DNA of 64,000 nt. It comes from Tuctoria greenei. Taxonomy: Eukaryota > Streptophyta > Magnoliopsida > Poales > Poaceae. Positions 11,437 to 22,963 of this stretch are shown here, piece after piece. The stretch's first letter is position 1, and each line of letters begins with the position of its first letter. Made by a program: the position numbers and the translations under genes. The stretch covers positions 190,661,999-190,725,998 of the forward strand of contig JAYESD010000003.1 of assembly GCA_036927565.1 (NCBI GenBank). The letters are read 5' to 3'. The notes beneath the pieces are model-generated. The model had not been told where the DNA came from and searched no databases. It saw only the letters and a program-made list of their open reading frames with translations.

Positions 11437-13157
11437 AAAACCATGCCAGTTGTATCACCCGAAGATGTACTTTTCTTTCTCTTTGTTCCTTTACATTTTT
11501 TGCCCTTACCGAAAGCAATATGAATGTTCTTGACCATTTCAAACACGAGTTTTCCACAATAAGATTTTGGTGCAGTATCTTTTTCGATTTTGTTATCAAA
11601 TTGTTCCTTCATCTTCCTATACTTGTCTATACCTGTCAAGAACCATTGGTATCTCATGTACACCGTCTTTTTGGATGAAGTAAGGTATAGAAATCTAGTT
11701 CTATCCGCACACCTTACACAACCTTTCTTCCCTTTCATTTATCTCGATAATGTAAACAGTCTGGGTTAATCAAGCACGGTAATGAATATCATTGCTCTTA
11801 GCGTGAAATACTCCTGATTGTACTCATCCCATGTACGTACCCCTTCATTCCACAATTTTGCCATATCTTCGATTAAAGGTTCCAAGAACACATCAATTTT
11901 GATGTCGGGTTGTTTCGGACCTTGGATAAGAACAGATAAGAAAATATATTTCCTTTTGTGACACCATGTCGGTAGGTTGTACATCATTAAGACCACAGGC
12001 CATGTGCTGTGTACGCTCCTTTTTTTCACCAAACGGATTCATTGCATCTTTACCAAAGGAAAACCTTACATTTTTTTATTTCCTTTGCAAATTCTATATA
12101 TTGAATATCAAAAAATTTCCACTCTGTTGCATCACCAGGGTGTTGAATATTTTTTTCATTTTTCTTGTGCTGCTCGGAATGCCAACACATAAGTTCAGCC
12201 TCCCTAGGGTTTGAGGACAAACGCTTCAAGCGATCAATTACTGGAAGGTACCACATCACCAAGGCAGGAATTTTTCTCTTATGCTTCTTGTCTGCATCGT
12301 TAGAGGTATCGTCATCGTCACCTAAGAGCGAATAATAAATTTCTTATTGTTCTGAGACATTTTCATGTTGGTAACATACTGGTGATTGTAGTCCTTCTTG
12401 TATCTACTGACAACACAGTGATGTGGCATCTAGTTGCGAGCTCATGCTCTTTGCGATACAAAATCAATGGTTCATACAAGCGTGTATTTTTTTACACCTA
12501 GTGCCATCGGGCAAAGAAGTTTCTTCGCTTTATAAGTGCTTTTGGGCAGTTTATTTGGATTTGGAAGAATTTCTGCCAAAAGATTCACAAGACCAGAGAA
12601 ACTACAATCAGACCATTCGTGTGTGGCTTTCAACTTTAGTAGTTCTAAGACTGCACACAATGTAGTAAGCTCTTTATCACAACCGTTTGATTCAGTATAT
12701 AAAAGCTCCGTCGCCGCATTCTGCAATGTCTCCATTTTATTTAAACCTTTACTTGCTCCCATAGAAGTCAATACATATGGTTTTATGTGACACAACATCT
12801 CCTCACAACCTAACTCATCATCATCATCACCATCTTGATTGTCACTACAATCATTGATATGCATATTATCATCATCTGAACCTCTCTCATCATCTTTATC
12901 CATTTCATGTGTATCTAACTTACCATACTCTGTCCATATTGTGTAGTTTTTTTTGAAACCTCTTTTCACCAAATGAGATTGGATTGCTATAGTATCTATC
13001 CAAGCAATCTTATTTTCACAGTCGACACATGGATATAATATGTCATCTATCTTTTGCAACTTCGCATGTCTCTTGGAAGCTTCAAAAAAATTTCGACATT
13101 TTGAATGTACATAGGATCAGGTCTTGGCATGTTATACATCCATGCTCGACAGTCCAT
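11437..13157 (-). pseudogene. CACTA-L tnp2 transposase, 3' part removed by Tat-1
   Basis: The minus strand shows a tnp2-type CACTA transposase. Its start is ATG 13,155-13,157, giving an AWMYNMPR-like transposase-associated N-terminus. After a frameshift in a T-run near 13,090 comes the CPCVDC-like zinc-binding region, then an acidic linker (HINDCSDNQDGDDDDELG). The tnp2 core is split over three frames: VMWYLPVIDRLKRL (about 12,260-12,050), HSTWPVVLMMYNLP (about 12,000) and KGKKGCVRC...KTVYMRYQWFL (about 11,730-11,640). Sequence homologous to the family stops exactly at the Tat-1 LTR, so the catalytic C-terminal half is missing. No function is possible. Confidence 0.85.
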
Positions 13158-13807
13158 GCTTCAATAATGGAATTTTTGTAAGATTTACAAAATTTAGCCA
13201 CAAATATTCCCTAAAGGTCTTCTTTAAAATGAATTTATAGAGATATTACAAGCCTGCATCATATGAGTGAATACTGGTATCATGTAGGTCGGTTCATAAG
13301 GGTTCCATGAAAATTTGTTTCATAATTTGCTCAGCTTTTCAGTGGCCATAATGGATATTTGAAATTGGGCTTATTCATTGAAACAATTAATCGAACATGT
13401 GATGTGCTTGTATTCATCTTCAACCTTTAATCCTTCAAACCTATTTTTTTATAAAATTCATGGATGAGCTCACGAGGAGACTCAACTACATCTTTCAACC
13501 TTTAATCCTTGAAATCTACTTCTCAAATACATAAAGTGGGGGGGGGGGGGGGTGGAGCCATGCAAATTCAACAAAACGAAACTAAAAACAGGACAACAAA
13601 CTAAAAACATGACAGTAAAGAAGAAGTCTCTTCTAACCTTTTCTCTGTACAAAGCTTGATCAACTAATGAATACAGGACCAGCGCGCGCATGTTGGAAAA
13701 TTTTGGCAGTCTGGCAGCATCTATAGAAAATCTCCCAGATTAGGTTTTCTGTGGTGCCTGTGGGGCCCTTTATATAGGCGTCCGTTTTCACGGATAAATT
13801 TTAATAA
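13158..13807 (-). promoter_or_regulatory. 5' leader and promoter region of CACTA-L tnp2
   Basis: On the minus strand TATATAAA lies at 13,769-13,776, about 610 bp upstream of the tnp2 ATG, which would give a long leader. The leader holds a 15-base G-run at 13,538-13,552 on the plus strand. No other coding homology is seen. Confidence 0.5.
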
Positions 13808-16107
13808 ACAAACCGCCTGTGATAATTGCCCGAGCCTGTTCTTAAGTTTTCCTTTCTCTTGCTTCTTTTTTATTGGGATTCCAAAATAAATACTCAAATA
13901 TGTAAAAATTATGCAAATTGAGTCCAAAATCGATGATTATTTCTTCTATATTCTTCAAAAATTAATATTTACCACCTGGACCAAATATTTTAAAACCTGT
14001 GTAGCTAACATTGTAATGTTTTCGTAAATATCAAATTAATTTATACTCACATTTATTCACATTTTTGTATCTCCTAAAAAAGGATCCTTCACTGAAATAT
14101 GTTTGCATGAATCTTATTTGTCTCATTTATAAATATATGAATTTTGTTAATTTTTTTAAAGCATTCCAACATGTCAAAATTCAAATCATCCATCATTCTA
14201 ATTAAATGCTCATATACATATGAGGCAGTCATCAAATTTTGAACACACATTGATTCAAAAAAATTTAAAAAAATCTGAAAAAAACATAGAGGTTGGTATT
14301 ATGACTACGAAGTTCTATTTAACAATTAAATGAAAAAAAAATCATTATATTCATCAAGATAGAAAAACGACAAATAACCAGTGTTATTTGTTTTTTATGT
14401 TCTAACCAAATTCAAAGGTTTTCCCAAGTGAAATTTAGTGGCAACCTTTAATACTCAAGCATATTACAAGAAAGTGGAATTTGGCTTTTAAAAGGCCCCA
14501 CATTTGAATCAAGAATATTAATAAATCCTAGACTCAATAAATTATTTTTTCAGGCGGTGTTTAACTGCTCCACAGGCGGTTGTTACTCAACAACCGCCTG
14601 CGATAATGGCCCAAGCCTGTTCTTCAGTTTTTTCCCTTGCTTCCTTTTTATTTAGATTCCAATATAAATACTCAAACATATATAGATTCTACAAATAGAG
14701 TCCAAATTCGATGATTCTTTCTTCTATATTCTTCAAAAATTAATATCTACCACCTGGATCAAATATTTTAACACTTGTATAGCTAACATCTTAATATTTT
14801 GTTAAATATCAAATTAATTTATACTCACATATTATTCACATTTATGTACTTCTTAAAAAAGGATCCTTCACTGAAATTGGTTTGTATGAATCTTATTTGT
14901 CTTATTTATACATGTATGAATTTTGTTAATTTTTTTAAAGCATTCCAACATGTCAAAATTCAAATTATTCATCATTATAAACAAATGCTCATATACATAT
15001 GAGACATTTATCAAAATTTGAACACACATTAATTCAAAAAATTTCAAAAAATCTGTAAAAAATCATAGAGGTTGGTATGATGACTACAAAGCTCCATTGA
15101 AAAACTAAATGAAAAAAAATCATTATATTCATCAAGATAGAAAAATGAAAAATAATTATTGTTATTTGTTTTTAATGTTCTAACCAATTTCAAAGGTTTT
15201 CACGAAGTGAAATTTAATGGGAACCTTTAATACTCAATCATATAACAAGAAAGTGGAATTTGGGCTTTTAAAAGGCCTCTCATTTTAATCAAGAATATAC
15301 TTAAGCCTAGACTCAGTAAATTATTTTTTTAGGCGGTTTTTAACTGCTGCATAGGCGATTGTTACTAAACAACTGCCTGCGACAATGGCTCGAGCCGGTT
15401 CTTCAGTTTTCATTTCCCTTGCTTCTTTTTTATTTAGATTCCAATATAAATACTCGAAAATGTATAGATTCTGCAAATTGAGCCTAAATTCGATGTTTCT
15501 TTCTTCAATATTCTTCAAAAATTAATGTCTACCACCTGGACCAAATATTGTAAAACTTGTATAGCTAACATTGTAATGTTTTGGTAAGTATCAAATTAAT
15601 TTATACTCACATATTATTCACATTTTTGTATCTCTTAAAAAAGGATCGTTCACTGAAATTGGTTTGTATGAATCTTATTTGTCTTATTTATACATGTATG
15701 AATTTTATTAATTTTTTAAAGCATTTCAACATGTCAAAATTCAGATTATCCATCATTCTAATCAAATGCTCATATACATATGAGACATTCATCAAATTTT
15801 GAGCACATTGATTCAAAACATTTAAAAAAATCCAAAAAAAGTCATAGAGGTCGGTATCTTGACCACAAAGCTCCATTGAAAAACTAAATGAAAAATCATA
15901 TATTCATCAAGATATAAAAATGACAAATAAATAGTGTTATTTGTTTTTTATGTTCTAACCAAATTCAAAGGTTTTCACCAAGTGAAATTTAATGAGAACC
16001 TTTAATACTCAATCATATAACAAAAAAGTGGAATTTGAGCTTTTAAAATGCCCCTCATTTTAATCAAGAGTATTCATTAAGCCTACATAAAGATTTATCT
16101 AAGGCGG
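13808..16107. repeat. Three tandem repeats of about 780 bp
   Basis: AT-rich units run at about 13,808-14,591, 14,592-15,370 and 15,371-16,107. The same words recur at 780-782-bp spacing, for example a GATTCCAATATAAATACTC-type word at about 13,875, 14,655 and 15,437. Each junction carries an AGGCGGTT...AACCGCCT hairpin; at 14,569-14,602 the arms CAGGCGGTTGTT and AACAACCGCCTG pair perfectly around a 4-base loop. Words of this kind occur in CACTA subterminal regions as transposase-binding repeats. No ORF is conserved between units. Confidence 0.85.
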
Positions 16108-16260
16108 TTAGTTCTGAATAACTACCTGAGAATATTAATTAAACAGTGTACCAATCGCCTGAGATAAATACATCTTCGCAGGCAGTTGGTAATTAATAAC
16201 CGCCTGAGAGAAGTCCTCTTATCAGACGGTTGTTACTTAATAACCGCCTGAGAAGATAGA
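16108..16260. repeat. Cluster of AGGCGGTT / AACCGCCT hairpins
   Basis: At least three short inverted repeats follow each other, with arms such as CAGACGGTTGTT and AATAACCGCCTG. They extend the motif of the tandem block towards the plus-strand gene and look like a CACTA subterminal array. They lie just upstream of the first plausible plus-strand exon. Confidence 0.65.
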
Positions 16261-16265
16261 CGTCT

Positions 16266-16667
16266 ATGTATAGCGCTCGACTTCCTTGGAAAAACCTAAC
16301 CCGGGCGAAATCACTTAGACGTCGTCAGGCTGCAAAAATTTTGTTTGCCGCCAAGACTTCGCCGCCCTCGCCACTGAGCTTCGCCGCCTGCGCCACCGAG
16401 CTTCGCCGTCGTCACCAAGCTTCGATCTCGCCGCTCAGCTTCGTCCTCGCCACTTCTTTTCCTTCCTTCCAGGTACACCGAGCTTTGCCCTCGCTCTCAC
16501 CGCCGAGCTTCGACTTGCCGCCAGGTACACCCGCTTCCTTCCCTCCTCCGTCCCTATGCCGCCTCCCTCCTCGCCCTCGCCTCCGGCCGAGACATATCCT
16601 CGCCGCCAGCCGCGACCAGCGACTTGTGTCAATTCGGGGGTGCCACTGTCATTACAAATTGCATTAG
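16266..16667 (+). other. GC-rich, proline/serine-rich leader exon candidate of the CACTA-L second gene
   Basis: The frame is open for 133 residues but made of SPLS, PPP and Arg-rich low-complexity sequence. GC-rich first exons of this type are seen at the same relative place in CACTA-1, CACTA-H, CACTA-2 and CACTA-3 of this window, so it is probably a 5' exon or leader. I do not claim it is a conserved protein. Confidence 0.4.
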
Positions 16668-16793
16668 GTCACACTTATGATTTGAATGACATCCTGATGG
16701 TTCTATGTATTATTATGTATGATTTGAAATTGCATTAGGTCACACTTAAGAACTTGCAGTCAAGATTATTTTATGAAAAAATATAAATCTTAA

Positions 16794-17345
16794 GGGCATG
16801 TTTGGATCAAAGGAAATTTAATGGAATTTTGAAGGAATTCATTCCTAAGGAAATTTTCCTACACATGTGTTTGTAATGGAGGAATGATGAATTCCTTTCC
16901 TATGGAATGGTTAGATTTCCTACACAAAATGGAGGAAACAAGACATGAGGTTTGAGGTAAGGAAAATTTTCCTTTGTTTGTTCACCATGTTGGCTGCCAT
17001 GGAGTTAGTACATAAGATTTTTTTTATGTACTATGAACACTAAATTAACTAAGGCAATAAAATACATAGTCATTTTTAAAAGGAAGTGAATAATTAAAAA
17101 AGTAAATGATTATTAAATTGCTTTAAGTGTCTGAAATAATGATAATATGACTTTTAAACTTTTTTAATTAATGTAATATATTTTTGTTCATTTGTTTTAC
17201 ATTCCTGCATACCAAACACGTCTAATTCACCATTCCTGTATTCTTTATTCATGTTGTCTACACACTTTTCCAATTCCCATGTTTTGCTCATTCCTACGTT
17301 TTTTCTTATTCCTCTATTTTGCAATCCTTCAATCCAAACAGGGCC
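16794..17345. mobile_element. Tourist-like (PIF/Harbinger) MITE, 552 bp
   Basis: The terminal inverted repeats are GGGCATGTTTGGAT on the left and ATCCAAACAGGGCC on the right. They are flanked by TAA at 16,791-16,793 and 17,346-17,348, the 3-bp duplication typical of PIF/Harbinger MITEs. The inside is AT-rich and non-coding. It sits in what would be the first intron of the CACTA-L second gene. Confidence 0.85.
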
Positions 17346-17706
17346 TAAAATTTCCCCTATTTGTTAGAATACCAATATTTGTACCAATTCTACATTTGCA
17401 ATATCAATACCTAACTCGGCCGAGCCATGTCTTCGCCGCTGCCGCACCCTAGATTTCTTATCGGCCTTTAACACAAGCACTACACATGCCTAGCTAATGC
17501 CTTGGTCAGTTGCCTCAAACCGTAGAATGGAACTTTGTCAGTCGCCTTAAACCCTAGAATGCCTTATGAAACCCTAGAATGCTTCCATTTTTTTCTTTCA
17601 TGCAACACTTCATTTAGCGTTAAGCCTCTCTATCTCTGGTTGGCTCAGACCAGATCTATTCCACAGTTTTTACAAATTCATGATTTTTTTAGCCAGTATA
17701 ATTCAA
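17346..17706 (+). other. Non-coding stretch before second-gene exons of CACTA-L
   Basis: Nothing convincing is coded here. Two direct copies of an AACCCTAGAATG-like word occur at about 17,535-17,580. It is probably intron or leader. Confidence 0.4.
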
Positions 17707-19097
17707 AATGAAGTTTAAACTTTCGAGAGCATTTATTTTTGTAGCTTTCATTGAAGTGAGACATATTTTTTGTCTTATTAGTTCTAGCATGGAAAGCCCT
17801 AAGAAGACTGTTGCTGGTAGTAACAATGAAAAAGGCAATATGGAGTTTAGTGACTCCAAGTTCAGTCTCCTTTCACAGTCCATCGGATCCATTTCCGAAT
17901 ATAAAATCTAAAAAGACTTTAGAGGATCTCGATTCAGAATATGATCCTACCGACGAGGTATGGATCACGAATCTTAACTCCAACAGTTCAAGTTAATGTT
18001 GGTTGTTAAGTATATGAAATCTTATAATTCATTTCTACCTAGCTTAATTGTGAAGAGAACGAAGTGACTTCGGCTCCTAAAGTCGCAGAAGGTTCTCCAA
18101 TGGATGAATCCTCAAGTTCACTCAAGCGAAAATGAGGGAACGAGGTCCCAATAAGGGTCCATTGAACCGCATCATGTACATAACAAGAGTTCGTCCAGGT
18201 GGGCTTCCCCAAGAACCACTGGATTCAGTTACAAAGAACCGAAACACATGCGGTTGTCTTGTTAGAGAGCTCGTGCGGATCACAGCCGATAATTGGAGAA
18301 AATTACGTGAGGAGAACAACAATGAGGTTTGGGAGAGGATAAAGAAACAATTCAAGTTCCCAAAAGACACGGAAGAAGCTATAAAGAAAGCAACATTGGT
18401 CTTTTGCGGCAATAAGTTTCGTTGCTGGAAGAGTGATATGAATGCTGATGTTAAGGCCGATAAGGTCTCTAGCCTGAGGAACATGGGAAAAATGACACAT
18501 TCTCAGTGGCAAGAATTTGTTCGCCATAAGACCACACTTGATGCTAAAGCCCTAAGTGCAAACAGGTTAGAGCTTGCCAAAAAGAACAAATACCATCATC
18601 GCTTGGGGTCTGACGGATATGCCCCCAAAGTTCAGAAATGGAACAATATATTAGAGGAAATTACCAGTAAGGGCAATCCTCACCCGTTAGAAGGCTGCGA
18701 TGAGACAACTCAACGGTGGGTCTTTACTCGGTCAGGTTTGACCAGTGAGGGCAACCTTGAAAAACCCGACTCTGTGAAAGAAGTAGAGCAAAAAATGAAA
18801 GAAGTAATTGAAAAGCAACAGAAGGGTGTCTTCAAGCCGAAGATGGAGAATGACCAACTTAACGCTATCCTAGGAAACCCTAAACACAGTGAACAGGTCC
18901 AAGCAATCTCTTCTCAGATGTCTTGGCTAGATGGTTTCTCGGAAGATAAAGAGACACATAAAAGACGTGAGAAGTTCAAGAAAACATTTGATGAAACGAT
19001 TGCTCAAAAGGTCAAGGGAAATGTGCATACAATAATAGAAGAACTTAGACAATCGGGACAATTAGTGGCACCGAGTACAGCGATGGTTCCCGTGTAG
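17707..19097 (+). pseudogene. CACTA-L second gene, transposase_24-like region
   Basis: A likely start ATG lies at 17,790 (MESPKKTVAG). Acidic residues follow, then an intron-like gap at about 17,996-18,060, then the main exon. The 321-residue frame at 18,132-19,097 matches the plant CACTA second protein (Ptta/En/Spm, transposase_24-like). Recognisable parts are NWRKLREENNNEVWERIKKQF, KMTHSQWQEFVRHK, WVFTRSGLTSEG and the ISSQMSWLDGF motif, then a charged helix. A one-base shift just before 18,132 separates the acidic N-terminus from this frame. The role is inferred: such proteins assist transposition by binding subterminal repeats. Confidence 0.75.
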
Positions 19098-20080
19098 AAA
19101 GAGCATTTGGTATCTCCAACTTCCTACCCTAGCAATGTAGGTTCTGTGCCAGGCTCAGGCTCAACCCATAAGTTCGCTGTCGATGATATTGTTAAGGATA
19201 GATCTTGTCGTCTTCTGTCCCGATCGATAGAGCAGGGAACAAAACCAAACAGGTTGCCACTGCTATGGCAAAGCCTGATCGTGACTTTAACGGCAATTCA
19301 CTTCTGTTGTATTATGTTGTGGTGCAAGTTCTTCAGATCATTGATGATGATTATGAAGATTATGAAATAGACCACATCACACATGAGGGGATCACGACTC
19401 TGGGGCAGGCTGTCAACCAATTAATCCTTTCGCACTGACGCGATATCGTGTTGGACGATGAGCCAATTTCTATCCCATCGCATCTCAAAATACTACAACC
19501 CCGTCTTCTAAGGTGAAAGTCCAGGAAGATCCACTCCCGCTATGTCTCAGCAAGGATAATAGTAACCTTGCTAGTAAAGATATCCAAGGGCAACCTATTG
19601 AACAACAGCTTGAAGCGGTCCCAGAGCAAGCTGTTGTTAGTTAAGAGCAACCAATTGAGAAACAACTTGATGTAGTACTAGAGCAAGCTGCTGGTAGTAA
19701 AGAGCAATTAGTTGAACAACAGGTTCAACAAAAAGCCAGTGTCCAACCTTCAATGACTACTCCTCGGTCATCAGTGCCTATGAAAATTAGCTCATACGAA
19801 AATAAGAAACCTTCTAAAGAAGTGTCAAAATATTTGGAAAATCTGAAGGAAAATATTAGAAAATTGAGTGCATCTCGTTCTTCACATGAGCCAGCATTAG
19901 AATACATTGAGGAGTGGGAAGAAGACAGTGTCATGTATAATCGGTGGACGGCTTTAGTTAAACCAGGAGTTCCAGTATACAAGTTTGAGGATGTTCCTCC
20001 TGAATATGAGAATCGGAATCCATTCATGACATCGGTACCACTTAGCAAACAATCTGTCCCGCTCAAAATAATGCACTAGT
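19098..20080 (+). pseudogene. CACTA-L second gene, Gln/Glu repeat linker
   Basis: Beyond the TAG at 19,095-19,097, reading frames continue with family-like sequence broken by stops. At about 19,590-19,740 there are two to three degenerate repeats of an EQ-rich unit (EQPIEKQLDVVLEQA). A frame of 108 residues (19,753-20,079) leads to the protease-like region. The function of this linker is unknown. Confidence 0.55.
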
Positions 20081-21330
20081 GGTACATCACTACCAGCACA
20101 AAATAAGAACTTTCCTATGTCACATTTCGTGTGCCAAAAGAAGCATTCGGAGCATTGGAGCAGATAAATGAGGCCTTTTCTTTGAAGATATGCATACCTT
20201 TTCCATCGAGGCATGCTAGAAATCAACCTACTACTCATCTGGTGCTCGTAAGTGCCTCTAATATTTTGTATTTACTTTTCTTTCTACACACATACACATT
20301 TCATGAGATTATAACAATTCTAGACTTCTTCAATAGGATGCAATACATGAATAATAAAAAGATGGAATGCAAGACATATATCCTTGATCCTACACAGATT
20401 GCAAAGATGCTATTCGACATTAAGGTGGATCGAGACTCAGAACAGTACACACACGTGGAAAAAAAAGAATTTGATAAATCAATTGCAAAACAAAAGAAGG
20501 ATAAAAGTACAGAGGTTGCAGCTTACATATGACATGCCATGTTTAACTTTGTCAGAGATGGCAAGGACCTGGTAAAGGCTCCGTACCACTTCGAGTAAGT
20601 TTGACACATGACATTGAAAAATCAATTATTGCTAATTGTTAACTTAACATGTGTATTTTTACGTGTGCAGTAAACACTACATAATGATCTTCATCAAGCC
20701 AACGCAGGGTTTGGCAACCGTCTTGGACTCAGCCGATTACCCACCAGATCATTACATAGATTTCCTTTCCATTTTGAAACTGTACATATATTCGATACTT
20801 TTAATTTAAACACATTTAGAATGTGTTGGCAAGTTTTATATGACATTTCGTGTATTACAACGCTTGGCGGTTTTACGTGGAACAGCCGGGCAGTCAGAGA
20901 CCTCCTAATACGTGCATTGGACATTAAAACATATTATCCTTGTCCGAAGCAGCCTGTTGGGAGCGTCTTATGCGGGTATTATGTATGCAAGCATCTTCGG
21001 ACCGCCAACGAATATAGAGTGAATCGTGAGGATGTAAGTAATCCTTAATGTCAATATCTTATTTTCTTACTTATAAATTTAATTTTCATTATAACTAGCG
21101 TATTTTAATACTTATATTCTCCGCTTTTCAATATTACCAGAAACATTATTTTCACATTTTGATTCTAACTTCAAAATTTAATTGCTCATAGTACAACTGC
21201 TCCAAAAATACCAAATAAATTCCTGTATACTCACTTTGATCTATACTTTGAGATTGTTCAAACCAACACATTCTAAACCTTGTTATGTGTTTCATTGCAG
21301 CACACGAAGAATGTGTACCAAGAATAGTCT
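20081..21330 (+). pseudogene. CACTA-L Ulp1-like (C48, SUMO-protease-type) C-terminal domain
   Basis: Exon fragments carry the C48 cysteine-protease pattern in order: the YILDPTQIAKMLF helix (about 20,380), the His-containing KHYIMIF (about 20,675), the Asp-containing VLDSADYPP (about 20,725), then CPKQPVGSVLCGYYVC (about 20,940-20,990) with the Gln and catalytic Cys. All four expected residues are present. Exons are separated by GT-AG-like borders, for example an acceptor TTTCATTGCAG at 21,290-21,300, and interrupted by stops at 20,530 and elsewhere. Ulp1-type domains are known in the second ORF of several plant CACTA and MULE families. Whether they act on SUMO is not known. Confidence 0.7.
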
Positions 21331-21379
21331 GTTTCTAGAAGTATGCCTGGTGGATACAAACTTCATCTTACCACAAGTT

Positions 21380-22562
21380 GGGACCCCCGGGTGACACCTA
21401 GATGTCTAGGTAATCAACCCAAGAGTAACAAACACAAATCTGCGATGCAAACTTAGAGAAATTATCACAAGCTCAACCTCAAAGCCCTTCTTCTCAAATC
21501 TCACTTTGACTCACTCGCTCTTCCCAAAAAAATCCAAGATTTTGCTCAAAGAAGGTGAGGAATAGGGTTAGAAGGGCTCTCGAGGGCTTGTGTGTAGATG
21601 TGATTCTTGTGGGTCAGGTGTAGGGTTAGAGTGGTCTGGACCCATAATATACCCTGGACCGAATTTTGACCGTTGTTACCAACTAATCTTCCTTAACATG
21701 TCTGAGCCTTTGGATCCCACAAGGGGTACGAGAGGTGCTTTAGTTTGAATTAATGCGTAAAAAGCAGCGTCAGACATATCTGATACATGTTGGACAAGTC
21801 CAAAGCCCAAGGAAGAATTTTGCTTAGAGGACATTTTTGAGCCCATGGCTCGAACATGATTGGATAGGACATGTCCAACATTCATCGGACAAGGCCTATA
21901 GCTAGCGATTTGGTAATTTTTCTAAGTCCTGGCCATGTTGAACATACTAACATGTTGGAACAAGTCAGACATATAACACAAGGTGAAAGTAATTGAGTTG
22001 GATAAGTCCGATCCGATCGTACAAGTCCAATCGTCGCTCGAGAGAACTTTAGTATCTGTTTGGGTGACCTCAGCCATGTCCGAGCACCCAACTTCCGAAA
22101 AGTTGTCGCTGAATGGTGTGGCATGGTCGGACATGTTCGACCTAATCGGATAAGTTTGATTGCCACACAAGGAAGTTTGGTCTCTGTTGTAGTGTGCTCG
22201 AGCATGTTGGAGCCACCCTGTCGGACATGTCCGACCCACAATGTTGAACAAGTCCGACCAACTCAAAGAAAATCTTCCAAAAGTAGACTCTAGGGTTGAG
22301 CTCCTAAATTTCCTAAGTTTGCATATATCGTGTCCACCTTAACAGTACGACGTATCTAGACTCAAGAAATGTAAAATATAATAATCAAAACCACTTCATT
22401 AGATTTTCCTAAGAGTCTCTCCATCCTTTTTTTTCTCCTTTTTCCTTGAGAGGCAAAAATATATTTTTTGAATAAAACTATAATAATCTCAACCACTTCA
22501 TTAGATTTTTATTGTTTGTCACAAATCATCAAAACTCACACGAAAGCCTAAGTGCACTTTCA
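21380..22562 (-). repeat. LTR on minus strand, probably solo
   Basis: Read on the minus strand, it starts TGAAAGTGCACTTAGG at 22,562, a known type of grass copia LTR start, and ends GTGTCACCCGGGGGTCCCA at about 21,380. It has no coding potential. It is full of GGACATGTCC-type words, with a perfect TCGGACATGTCCGA palindrome at 22,221-22,234. No matching 5-bp target duplication is present: the right flank is GTAAC and the left flank differs. The LTR joins two different CACTA remnants. Confidence 0.65.
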
Positions 22563-22963
22563 GTAACATGCTTTCTAGCGTTCCTGTTGAAGGCGGCTCT
22601 CGCGTGGTCCAGCTCCCCCTAGTCCACCAAATGGTACCGGCTACGCAAGAAAGGGTATTAGGGAATCTAGTTCTACAACAATACAAATTCAGAAAGGGTA
22701 TTAAAGAAGCTTACCCAGAAGTCGTTCCACATTGTTTGAGCAGTTCTATACGATCATTCAGTAGCATGAGTGTGATCATATCATGACTTGGCAAGGGTAC
22801 GCTCATCACCTCTGTTGCTGGGGACATCACCAGGATAGAGAAAACACACGAGGTCCCCCAAGACAACTTTGATCTGTATTCAACGTCCTGTACCTGGAAG
22901 ATAGTATCCTCCCATCCGCTGCAAGACAAATGTGAAAGAGTGTTAGCATTACGTACTGGTCTA
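22563..22963 (-). pseudogene. CACTA-H second gene, GWED-region exon
   Basis: On the minus strand, from 22,930 downwards, CSGWEDTIFQVQDVEYRSK is followed after frame changes by VVLGDLVCFLYPG, YDHTH and SYRTAQTMWNDFWV. This matches the order in the CACTA-2 second gene (GWED-like, HYTTAHHLAYDNHQEVVWHKF) at 36,600-36,390. Several stops and frameshifts are present. Copia-1 is inserted at its upstream edge. Confidence 0.6.
22959..22963. repeat. Target site duplication of Copia-1 (left)
   Basis: GTCTA directly before the left LTR matches GTCTA at 29,530-29,534 exactly. Confidence 0.95.

Larger units (their letters stand above)
11437..21380. mobile_element. CACTA-L: degenerate CACTA (En/Spm) element with divergent genes
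   Basis: A minus-strand tnp2 (11,437-13,157) and a plus-strand second gene (about 17,700-21,330) diverge from a 2.5-kb non-coding block of tandem repeats and AGGCGGTT/AACCGCCT hairpins. Neither CACTA terminus is visible: the left part is cut by Tat-1 and the right part ends at an LTR. It could be one element with head-to-head genes or two elements fused head to head. I cannot decide between these from the sequence. Confidence 0.7.

Noticed and set aside
12472..13059. Acidic 195-residue ORF as a host nuclear protein
   Set aside because: Flanking segments in other frames make a continuous CACTA tnp2 N-terminus; the acidic run is its usual linker.
18122..18527. Minus-strand ORFs opposite the CACTA-L second gene
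   Set aside because: Shadow frames of the plus-strand transposase_24-like exon; no independent homology.
20086..20100. CACTACCAGCACAAAATAAG as a CACTA terminus
   Set aside because: It lies within colinear second-gene coding sequence of CACTA-L; no inverted partner or TSD is seen.
21422..21432. GTAAC at this place as the left target duplication of the LTR ending at 22,562
   Set aside because: The following bases are AAACAC, not TG, and LTR-like sequence continues further left to about 21,380.
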